Assembly: GCA_910577395.1 (NCBI GenBank)
Contig: CAJTLG010000002.1
Coordinates: 1-64,000, forward strand
DNA: 64,000 nucleotides
Direction of reading: 5' to 3'
Source: an uncultured Vampirovibrio sp.
GTDB taxonomy: Bacteria > Cyanobacteriota > Vampirovibrionia > Gastranaerophilales > Gastranaerophilaceae
This document shows positions 54,097 to 59,363 of the stretch, piece by piece (the first letter of the stretch is position 1; every line of letters starts with the position of its first letter). The notes below the pieces were generated by a model. That model worked only from the letters and a program-made list of their open reading frames with translations. It made no database searches and was not told the origin of the DNA. Made by a program: the position numbers and the translations under genes.

Positions 54097-54118
54097 CTTA
54101 ATATAAGGATTAAACGAA

Positions 54119-54289
54119 ATGCAAAAAATAAACCAAAAAGAACTATTAAAAAGCGTTTCCGGTTATCAAATCCAGATAATAACCGACACAGATAAAAAGG
54201 TTATTGAGGCCGGGGAATTGATAAAAAATTATTTAATGCAATTGGCCCGGACCGATAAAGTAAAAAATATTAGTTATTACAAAAAATAA
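54119..54289 (+). CDS. First early gene, 56-aa protein
   Basis: A small gene with AAGGA 9 nt upstream, starting MQKINQKELLKSVSGYQIQI and ending in a basic tail (TDKVKNISYYKK). No HTH is clear, but the place (first gene after the switch, divergent from the repressor) is where Cro- or antirepressor-like proteins usually are. Stop at 54289 is 2 nt before a GTCGAACA motif that leads into the ArdC gene. Function unknown. Confidence 0.6.
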   Translation: MQKINQKELLKSVSGYQIQIITDTDKKVIEAGELIKNYLMQLARTDKVKNISYYKK

Positions 54290-54291
54290 TT

Positions 54292-54299
54292 GTCGAACA
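54292..54299 (+). promoter_or_regulatory. GTCGAACA leader motif (ArdC gene)
   Basis: GTCGAACAGAAAAAACAG then AAAGTGAGG, right after the previous stop codon and 32 nt before the next ATG. Confidence 0.65.
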
Positions 54300-54323
54300 G
54301 AAAAAACAGAAAGTGAGGACACA

Positions 54324-55160
54324 ATGACAAACAATTTAGACAAAATCAAAGCAATGGATTTAATCAACCAGGCATTAACGGAGCCGGGCAAAGCTTTAGC
54401 AGCTTACCGCGCATTTCACCGTTTTAGCCTTAATAATTCAATGCTTGCAATGTACCAGTTAGCAGCGCGCGGGATAGAAATATCACCAATAAAAACATTT
54501 AAACAGTGGCAAGAATACGGCCGCAGCGTTAAAAAAGGCGAAAAAGCAATTGCGCTTTTAATGCCTATGCTAATTAACATCAAAAAAGAGGATGAGGAAA
54601 CCGGCGAAATAAAAGTTACAGGCCAGCGCAAAATCTTTTTACCCAAGAATTATTGGTTCGCTTTATCTCAAACAAAAGAATATAAAACAGATAAAAAGAA
54701 CATGAATAAAAAACTTGAAAATGATGTTCTTGAATGGAATGTTAAAATGGCGCTTAAAACCCTTAAAATCAAACAAATAAAATTTAATAGCGTAAATGGT
54801 AATGCGCAAGGGTACGCAAATAAAAACGGTATAGCAATAAACCCCCTTGCAGCTTTCCCGATAAAAACAGCAATTCACGAAATCGCGCATAAAATTTTGG
54901 GGCACGTTGAGGAAATAGAAAGCAACGCTATAATGGACCGCTCTATTATGGAGGCCGAGGCAGAAATGACAAATTATTTAGTAATGGCCTCTTTAGGTTT
55001 AGACGGTTTAGAACATGCCCGCAACTACATACAAAATTGGTTAAGTGGTCAAAAATTCCCGGAAATAAGCGCGCAGAAATGTATTACAGCGGCTAATAAA
55101 ATCCTGGACGCTGGAAAAATCGAAAAGAAAGCAGAAAAGAAAACAAGAAAGGCGGCTTAA
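54324..55160 (+). CDS. ArdC-like protein with zinc metallopeptidase motif
   Basis: 278 aa. The N-terminal ~120 residues (ALAAYRAFHRFSLNNSMLAM, ISPIKTFKQWQEYGRSVKKGEKAI) form the ArdC/DUF1738 domain, known to bind ssDNA and in some plasmids to inhibit restriction. The C-terminal part has AIHEIAHKILGH (about 184-195), an HEXXH zinc motif with a downstream Glu-rich helix (EAEAEMTNYLV), as in the ImmA/IrrE-like domain. In a phage it may protect entering DNA. Early, first large gene after the switch. Confidence 0.85.
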   Translation: MTNNLDKIKAMDLINQALTEPGKALAAYRAFHRFSLNNSMLAMYQLAARGIEISPIKTFKQWQEYGRSVKKGEKAIALLMPMLINIKKEDEETGEIKVTGQRKIFLPKNYWFALSQTKEYKTDKKNMNKKLENDVLEWNVKMALKTLKIKQIKFNSVNGNAQGYANKNGIAINPLAAFPIKTAIHEIAHKILGHVEEIESNAIMDRSIMEAEAEMTNYLVMASLGLDGLEHARNYIQNWLSGQKFPEISAQKCITAANKILDAGKIEKKAEKKTRKAA

Positions 55161-55161
55161 A

Positions 55162-55335
55162 ATGGAAAAATTAAGAGAAATTTTAATAAAAGAATATGAC
55201 ATAAACCATTTAACGCTTGATATTTTAGACGAATTTTCAAGAGTGAATGAGAAAGCGGCCGCGGATTTTCTAAAAAGATTATTTAAACGCGACATGGTAA
55301 ATATTAAAAAGTATACAGGGGGTAAAAATGTTTAA
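55162..55335 (+). CDS. Small phage protein (57 aa)
   Basis: Starts 1 nt after the ArdC stop with AAAGGCGG upstream. The sequence MEKLREILIKEYDINHLTLD, then DEFSRVNEKAAADFLKRLF, is helical and acidic-basic mixed. It overlaps the next small gene by 8 nt, so the three genes are translationally coupled. No family recognised. Confidence 0.6.
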   Translation: MEKLREILIKEYDINHLTLDILDEFSRVNEKAAADFLKRLFKRDMVNIKKYTGGKNV

Positions 55336-55486
55336 AGTTTTTATTATAGGCACTAACGGAAAAGAGGTCGAGGCGGCAACATTTAAAACTAAAATAACGG
55401 CTATAACATACGCCGCGGGTATAACATCATATTTCATTGGCCGAGGTTATAACGGCATAAAAACAGATATAAGAAAATACTGCTGA
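55328..55486 (+). CDS. Small phage protein (52 aa), stop codon inside a hammerhead ribozyme
   Basis: ATG at 55328 with GGGGG 5 nt upstream (the run in ACAGGGGGTAAAA). MFKVFIIGTNGKEVEAATFK and GYNGIKTDIRKYC give a small beta-hairpin-like protein. Its TGA stop is the UGA within the CUGAUGA core of the ribozyme at 55477-55543, so self-cleavage would free the mRNA end right after translation. Not recognised. Confidence 0.6.
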   Translation: MFKVFIIGTNGKEVEAATFKTKITAITYAAGITSYFIGRGYNGIKTDIRKYC

Positions 55487-55543
55487 TGAGTCTTTGAGAA
55501 TTAAGACGAAACGCGGACACGTTCCCCGGTCCGCGTCCGGTAT
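55477..55543 (+). ncRNA. Type I hammerhead ribozyme, copy 1
   Basis: Stem I AUACUG/CGGUAU (one G-U); core CUGAUGA (55483-55489); stem II GUCUU/AAGAC with loop UGAGAAUU; core GAA; stem III A-CGCGGAC/GUCCGCG-U; cleavage triplet GUC with the cut between 55537 and 55538. All invariant core positions are present. Stems II and III are capped and stem I is open, hence type I. The 3' product begins CGGUAUAA-GUCGAACA and leads into the gene at 55577. Confidence 0.93.
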
Positions 55544-55545
55544 AA

Positions 55546-55553
55546 GTCGAACA
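55546..55553 (+). promoter_or_regulatory. GTCGAACA leader motif after ribozyme 1
   Basis: GTCGAACATAAAAAAACG then AAAGTGAGG, 2 nt after stem I of the ribozyme and 31 nt before the ATG at 55577. Confidence 0.7.
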
Positions 55554-55576
55554 TAAAAAAACGAAAGTGAGGTACT

Positions 55577-55837
55577 ATGAGAATTAAAAAAGATTTAAAA
55601 AATTATTTAAGAAACAATTTAGAGGGTATGGCCGAAAGTCATTTAGACGCTTGGAAAGATAGATATTTTGGCTATACTAAAAAGCGCCTAGCGTGGGATT
55701 TAGAATTAAATCATGACGATTCTTTAGAAATTGAAAACGCGGAGGAAACATTAAAAAGAAAGTTATCAGATAACGAAACTGGGTATCTTATCAGACAATT
55801 TCATAAAGAAGTTATAAGCCAATATATTAAAGATTAA
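55577..55837 (+). CDS. Phage protein of unknown function (86 aa)
   Basis: Helical, charged protein (LKNYLRNNLEGMAESHLDAW, ENAEETLKRKLSDNE), with GTGAGG 5 nt before the ATG. It is the first gene of the message released by ribozyme 1 and is followed 14 nt later by the frameshifted gene. No recognised domain. Confidence 0.65.
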   Translation: MRIKKDLKNYLRNNLEGMAESHLDAWKDRYFGYTKKRLAWDLELNHDDSLEIENAEETLKRKLSDNETGYLIRQFHKEVISQYIKD

Positions 55838-55851
55838 AAAAGGGGGACAAA

Positions 55852-56078
55852 ATGTCAAAAATTTTTGAAATTAAGAGCGGGGCAGCAACAAAAGAATTTA
55901 CACTAGATTACGACAGATTAAAAGATAAATATTATTTAAACATTTGCGCCTATGGCGAAATGTGGACAGAAACTTTTTTGGTGATTACGCACTTAAAGAG
56001 TATTTACGGGATATGTGGCAATTTTCAGATGAGCAAATAAACGAACTATTAAATAAAGTAAACAAAATTGGGTTATAA
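55852..56078 (+). CDS. Phage gene with -1 frameshift at a T6 run
   Basis: Frame 0 from 55852 reads MSKIFEIKSGAATKEFTLDY and KDKYYLNICAYGEMWTETF, then loses protein character and stops at 56040. The -1 frame continues FGDYALKEYLRDMWQFSDEQ and INELLNKVNKIGL to a TAA at 56076-56078, directly abutting ribozyme 2 just as the neighbouring gene abuts ribozyme 3. The shift point is T TTT TTG (55974-55980), a textbook -1 slippery heptamer. Either programmed frameshifting or a homopolymer sequencing error explains it. Full-length product about 75 aa, function unknown. Confidence 0.6.
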
Positions 56079-56132
56079 ATCCGCTGATGAGTCTTTGAGA
56101 ATTAAGACGAAACACCCCCAGGGCGTCCGGAT
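56079..56132 (+). ncRNA. Type I hammerhead ribozyme, copy 2
   Basis: Begins right after a TAA stop. Stem I AUCCG/CGGAU; CUGAUGA (56084-56090); stem II and loop identical to copy 1; stem III CACCC/GGGCG with one A-C mismatch and loop CCA; GUC cut between 56127 and 56128. The product starts CGGAU-GUCGAACA. Confidence 0.92.
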
Positions 56133-56140
56133 GTCGAACA
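56133..56140 (+). promoter_or_regulatory. GTCGAACA leader motif after ribozyme 2
   Basis: GTCGAACATAAAAAG then AAAGTGAGG, directly after stem I of ribozyme 2. Confidence 0.7.
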
Positions 56141-56161
56141 TAAAAAGAAAGTGAGGACAAA

Positions 56162-57001
56162 ATGCAAGCATTATTGCAAGAAAGAAAAGAAAACATTTTA
56201 AAAACAAATGCTTTTTATTGGGTAAGTTTTGACCCCCACGAAAGATTAAAAAGGTATGCGCAAGATTTTGAAACAGAGCAAAACGAAATTAAAAATCTAT
56301 GCGATAAATACGGCGTCGATAGTGAAAGAATTTTAAAAAAGCATTACGATTTAACTATGAAATATTTATGCGCTGAATCAAGATGTGCAAGCGCAGCAAT
56401 TACAGGGCCGGCAAAATTCCCAGTTGCAAAAATGGAAAAAAGAAATAATATAGCGCATAACCATTTACAAAAATTATGTGATTATACTAAAAATGTAGAA
56501 AAAATGCTAATAAGAATTACCCGCGCTAAAAAAACCGAGGCCGAAAAAATCCAGGAATGGGAGGAGCAAGTCAAAATTTTAAAAAATCGTCATGAAATAA
56601 TGAAAAAATACAATAAAGGCGCTTTAGCCTATGACGAACTACCGCCAGATATGAAAAAGCATATAGATTTTGTAAAAAGGAATTACCCGCGATTAAAAGC
56701 TAATTTTACGGGCTATAAATTAACAAATAATTTAGCAAATATTAAAAGATTAGAAAATCAAATATTATTAGCACAGCGCACAAAAGAGATTAAAAAAGAT
56801 ACAGACTTTATTTTTGACGGTGGCCGCGTTTCTTTTGATGATGTCGGAATTAGATACAATATTTATTTTGACAATATCCCGGATGTTGAAATTAGAACCC
56901 GATTAAAACAAAACGGGTTTAAATGGTCCCCCAAACGTAAAGCATGGACCAGGGGAGCAAAAACAATAAGCATAGAAAAAATTAAAAACATATTGTTATA
57001 A
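56162..57001 (+). CDS. Phage protein with C-terminal DNA-interaction-like motif
   Basis: 279 aa, helical and Lys-rich. Residues 95-225 form a coiled-coil region (EKIQEWEEQVKILKNRHEI). The C-terminus has LKQNGFKWSPKRKAWTRG, a short motif seen at the end of several mobile-element proteins linked to ArdC/antirestriction or LPD-type domains. GTGAGG lies 6 nt before the ATG. Expressed as a single cistron between ribozymes 2 and 3. Function unknown. Confidence 0.7.
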   Translation: MQALLQERKENILKTNAFYWVSFDPHERLKRYAQDFETEQNEIKNLCDKYGVDSERILKKHYDLTMKYLCAESRCASAAITGPAKFPVAKMEKRNNIAHNHLQKLCDYTKNVEKMLIRITRAKKTEAEKIQEWEEQVKILKNRHEIMKKYNKGALAYDELPPDMKKHIDFVKRNYPRLKANFTGYKLTNNLANIKRLENQILLAQRTKEIKKDTDFIFDGGRVSFDDVGIRYNIYFDNIPDVEIRTRLKQNGFKWSPKRKAWTRGAKTISIEKIKNILL

Positions 57002-57055
57002 ATCCGCTGATGAGTCTTTGAGAATTAAGACGAAACGCCCCCAGGGCGTCCGGAT
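57002..57055 (+). ncRNA. Type I hammerhead ribozyme, copy 3
   Basis: Begins right after the TAA of the 279-aa gene. Stem I AUCCG/CGGAU; CUGAUGA (57007-57013); stem II GUCUU/AAGAC with loop UGAGAAUU; stem III A-CGCCC/GGGCG-U with loop CCA, fully paired; GUC cut between 57050 and 57051. It repairs the mismatch seen in copy 2. Confidence 0.94.
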
Positions 57056-57063
57056 GTCGAACA
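57056..57063 (+). promoter_or_regulatory. GTCGAACA leader motif after ribozyme 3
   Basis: GTCGAACACAGAAACAAAAT then AAAGCGAGG before the ATG at 57092. Confidence 0.7.
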
Positions 57064-57091
57064 CAGAAACAAAATAGAAAGCGAGGCTTTT

Positions 57092-57211
57092 ATGAAAAAT
57101 TTTATTATTGTTATTTTACTTATTGTTGTTTCAACGCTAACAATAAATTACAACAAATTAAATGACAATTACCTACATTTATTACAAGCTATAGAGGAGG
57201 AAATATTATAA
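57092..57211 (+). CDS. 39-residue single-helix membrane protein
   Basis: ATG with GCGAGG 6 nt upstream. MKNFIIVILLIVVSTLTINYN is one membrane helix, followed by a short acidic tail ending in EEEIL. Its TAA is immediately followed by the ATG of the next gene, so the two are coupled. Such small membrane proteins occur among phage early genes; role unknown. Confidence 0.6.
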   Translation: MKNFIIVILLIVVSTLTINYNKLNDNYLHLLQAIEEEIL

Positions 57212-57448
57212 ATGTATATTTATAAAGAAATACCCAAGAGGGCCCATGGTTTTAATTTTGCGCAATTGGCAATAATAGCCGATACAATATTAAAAGAGGT
57301 AAACAAGGCCGGAGCCGATTTAATGCTTAATAAACAGCATAGGGCGGATATAATAACCTATAGATATTCAAAAGAGTATAAAAGAAATTTTGGATATATC
57401 CGCCGCGGTTATGATGATTATGTAAAGCCGTGGGAAACAAAAAAATAG
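57212..57448 (+). CDS. Phage protein of unknown function (78 aa)
   Basis: Starts right after the previous stop, with GAGGAGG 11 nt upstream. FAQLAIIADTILKEVNKAGADLML is a helical segment and the rest is basic and Tyr-rich (YRYSKEYKRNFGYIRRGYDDYV). It may bind nucleic acid. Unrecognised. Confidence 0.6.
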   Translation: MYIYKEIPKRAHGFNFAQLAIIADTILKEVNKAGADLMLNKQHRADIITYRYSKEYKRNFGYIRRGYDDYVKPWETKK

Positions 57449-57588
57449 ATAGTTTTTTCGGTACGGAAATAATTAAACCAGGAACGATAGAAATACAAAT
57501 AAATAATTTTAAATTGGAAGTAATAAAATCCGCGTATGCAATTAGAGGATTATTTAAAAAACTAAATATAGAAATATTAGAAGTTTAA
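57430..57588 (+). CDS. Small phage protein from a GTG start (52 aa)
   Basis: A GTG at 57430 overlaps the previous gene by 19 nt and opens GNKKIDSFFGTEIIKPGTIE followed by QINNFKLEVIKSAYAIRGLF, a beta-then-helix pattern that looks coding. No strong ribosome site is visible. It is followed by a terminator. Confidence 0.45.
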   Translation: MGNKKIDSFFGTEIIKPGTIEIQINNFKLEVIKSAYAIRGLFKKLNIEILEV

Positions 57589-57620
57589 AATTATACGCAA
57601 AATAGTATAGAGGAGCGACG

Positions 57621-57660
57621 GCGCCCCCAACGGTCTAAAAAATCGTTAGGGGCGTTTGTA
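57621..57660 (+). terminator. Terminator of the ribozyme-containing operon
   Basis: CGCCCC and AACG pair with CGTT and GGGGCG around an A-rich loop, followed by TTTGTATTGT. Confidence 0.65.
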
Positions 57661-57720
57661 TTGTCCCCTCCTATCCGTATTTAAAAAGTTAATTAGTTAA
57701 AAAATAAAGGAGTAGGCATT

Positions 57721-58275
57721 ATGGCACAAAAAAACTATACATCGGAACGAAACGACTATAAGACACCACCAAGCGTGTATAACAACATGTTAGCTTTTGC
57801 AAATAGAGCCGCGTTTGATATTGATGTTTGTTGTAGCGAGGAAAATATCCCCGCAATTAGACATTATATTGACGGCATAGACGACGGTTTAAAACTCCCC
57901 TGGATTGGTAGTTGTTTTCTTAACCCGCCTTTTAAATACGCAGAAAAATGGGTAAGGCGTGCCGTTGATCAAGTTGCAAAATCTAAATCCATAGAAACCG
58001 AAATATATGCGGTATTACCAGCAGATAGGTGCGAAACTAAATATTATCAAGAATGTATAATTAAAAATCCGCACTGTTGCTTTGCTTTTTTGCCTAAAAA
58101 AATTGGTTTTATAATTCCAGGCCAAGAGCAAGAGGATCTAAAAGCGAGTCAAAAAATTATGATAGCTATATTTTCAAAACGCGCAGCTGAAATCGCTTAT
58201 ACATGGAATTTCTTTGGAGGCGGTCAGTTTAAAACAAATGCGTTTCTAGGTAAAAAGTATGAGGGGAAAGAGTAA
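57721..58275 (+). CDS. Phage DNA N6-adenine methyltransferase (Dam-type)
   Basis: 184 aa. ERNDYKTPPSVYNNMLAF, FDIDVCCSEENI, then CFLNPPFKYAEKWVRRA with the NPPF catalytic motif, and a final GGGQFKTNAFL. This is the compact phage Dam family that methylates adenine, often to avoid host restriction. AAAGGAG precedes the ATG by about 9 nt. It overlaps the zinc-ribbon gene by 1 nt. Sequence specificity cannot be read here. Confidence 0.9.
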   Translation: MAQKNYTSERNDYKTPPSVYNNMLAFANRAAFDIDVCCSEENIPAIRHYIDGIDDGLKLPWIGSCFLNPPFKYAEKWVRRAVDQVAKSKSIETEIYAVLPADRCETKYYQECIIKNPHCCFAFLPKKIGFIIPGQEQEDLKASQKIMIAIFSKRAAEIAYTWNFFGGGQFKTNAFLGKKYEGKE

Positions 58276-58457
58276 TGGTTAGATATTATAAAATGCCTAA
58301 AAAGTATTTAAGAGGCCGCCGACATAAAGGCAAATGCGAACAATGCGGCCTTAAAACAAATGATTTATATAGCTATGTTGACGAAAGCAACGTAGCTATA
58401 ACATACCACTCACCATATCTATGTGAAAAATGCTACAGAGAAAAATACGGGAGGTAA
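58275..58457 (+). CDS. Small zinc-ribbon protein
   Basis: 60 aa with CEQCG and CEKCYREKYG forming a four-cysteine zinc site separated by about 28 residues, plus a basic N-terminus. Overlaps the methyltransferase stop by 1 nt. A nucleic-acid-binding or stabilising role is likely but unproven. Confidence 0.65.
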   Translation: MVRYYKMPKKYLRGRRHKGKCEQCGLKTNDLYSYVDESNVAITYHSPYLCEKCYREKYGR

Positions 58458-58459
58458 TT

Positions 58460-58708
58460 ATGGACAATTTTAAAAAATGGGACGCATTGCATACCGCATT
58501 ACTGTTTGGAAAATATAAGGGCGAAATTATTGAAACTGTATTAACAGAAGATCCCTCATATTTGCAATGGTTATTAGAGGTGTCTACACAAGGGGCGCTA
58601 TTAGAATCTTTAGAAACAATAAAAGAAGATATAGCGCAAGCTATAGCATTGGAACGAGAAAACGAGCTGGAGGCGTGGGCCGGATTTCCGGATCCGGTTT
58701 ACGATTAG
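58460..58708 (+). CDS. DUF3820-like phage protein
   Basis: 82 aa from the ATG at 58460, which has GGGAGG 6 nt upstream; a frame start at 58430 lies inside the previous gene. FGKYKGEIIETVLTEDPSYL and the QWLLE that follows match the short motif of DUF3820-type proteins and of exonuclease tails that read FGKYKG...DP.YL.WL. The remainder is helical and acidic. Precise function unknown. Confidence 0.75.
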   Translation: MDNFKKWDALHTALLFGKYKGEIIETVLTEDPSYLQWLLEVSTQGALLESLETIKEDIAQAIALERENELEAWAGFPDPVYD

Positions 58709-58754
58709 TAACATACCACTTGAAAAATCAAGTAAAGGAGTAAATAATAGATAT

Positions 58755-59039
58755 ATGAAAATCTTTAACATTTTAATTATTTTTTGCTTTATGATTTCAC
58801 CGATGTATGCAGCTGCGCAATCTCAAAGTGAAATTATACAAGGTTTTATAAGCAATCAGATTAAGAATGAAAAAACACAAAAGGCAGAACAAGACGAACA
58901 TTTAGAGATTTTAAAAGAATCTAACAGGCGCCCGTTATGGAGTGCTCAACAAATGGACGAAATGGCAAGGGAACAGGCTAAAAAGTCCCCAGAGCTTAAC
59001 GGCCCGGATATTCTATATGTAGTCCCTTTAAAACTGTAA
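58755..59039 (+). CDS. Exported small protein with signal peptide
   Basis: 94 aa. MKIFNILIIFCFMISPMYAAAQ is a clear Sec signal peptide with cleavage likely after AAA. The mature part is helical and charged (NQIKNEKTQKAEQDEH) and ends in ILYVVPLKL. An exported phage early protein could modify the envelope, e.g. superinfection exclusion, but that is inference. AAAGGAG lies about 17 nt upstream. Confidence 0.6.
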   Translation: MKIFNILIIFCFMISPMYAAAQSQSEIIQGFISNQIKNEKTQKAEQDEHLEILKESNRRPLWSAQQMDEMAREQAKKSPELNGPDILYVVPLKL

Positions 59040-59055
59040 ATTTTTATTAAAGCTA

Positions 59056-59083
59056 TTGACACGCGTTAATTTTCGTAGATAAT
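59056..59083 (+). promoter_or_regulatory. Promoter of the replication operon
   Basis: TTGACA (59056-59061), 16-bp spacer, GATAAT (59078-59083). A hairpin GAGGC/GCCTC (59092-59106) with TTTT follows, then GTCGAACA. Confidence 0.7.
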
Positions 59084-59091
59084 AGTTATAT

Positions 59092-59110
59092 GAGGCGATA
59101 AGCCTCTTTT
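59092..59110 (+). terminator. Short hairpin with T-run in the replication leader
   Basis: GAGGC, loop GATAA, GCCTC, then TTTT, about 10 nt after the predicted start point. It has attenuator form. Confidence 0.5.
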
Positions 59111-59118
59111 GTCGAACA
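59111..59118 (+). promoter_or_regulatory. GTCGAACA leader motif (replication operon)
   Basis: GTCGAACACAATTTAATAC then CGGAGG before the ATG at 59145; same start as at the lysis transcript. Confidence 0.65.
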
Positions 59119-59144
59119 CAATTTAATACTTTTCGGAGGACATT

Positions 59145-59363
59145 ATGGCACGAGTTTTTAACGGTGTCCTACATCTCACTTCCGCGGAAATGGCAAAGCA
59201 AAAAGGCGGTACGCAAGCTATGTGGAGCCATTATGCAAGGACTGGTAAAGTCCCGGCGGTAAAATGGGTTGATGAAATATGGTATTTCAATCCAGAAGAA
59301 GTGGACAAGGTTGGGTTAAAATCCAATAAATATGTAGGTCAAGCTGTAAATGAGAGAGTGTGA
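59145..59363 (+). CDS. Small HTH-like DNA-binding protein at the head of the replication operon
   Basis: 72 aa. LHLTSAEMAKQKGGTQAMWS, then ARTGKVPAVKWVDEIWYFNP, is the pattern of excisionase/MerR-type short HTH proteins (the wing and final hydrophobic strand are visible). CGGAGG precedes the ATG by 6 nt. It overlaps the primase-helicase by 14 nt. It may control the operon or act at the origin. Confidence 0.6.
   Translation: MARVFNGVLHLTSAEMAKQKGGTQAMWSHYARTGKVPAVKWVDEIWYFNPEEVDKVGLKSNKYVGQAVNERV

Larger units (their letters stand above)
53995..54107. promoter_or_regulatory. Operator cluster in the lysogeny switch
   Basis: TTAATATAA (or its complement TTATATTAA) occurs at 53995, 54008, 54029, 54077 and 54098, covering both divergent promoters, with two further copies at 53162 and 53663. 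These are likely binding sites of the repressor at 53707-53952. Confidence 0.65.
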
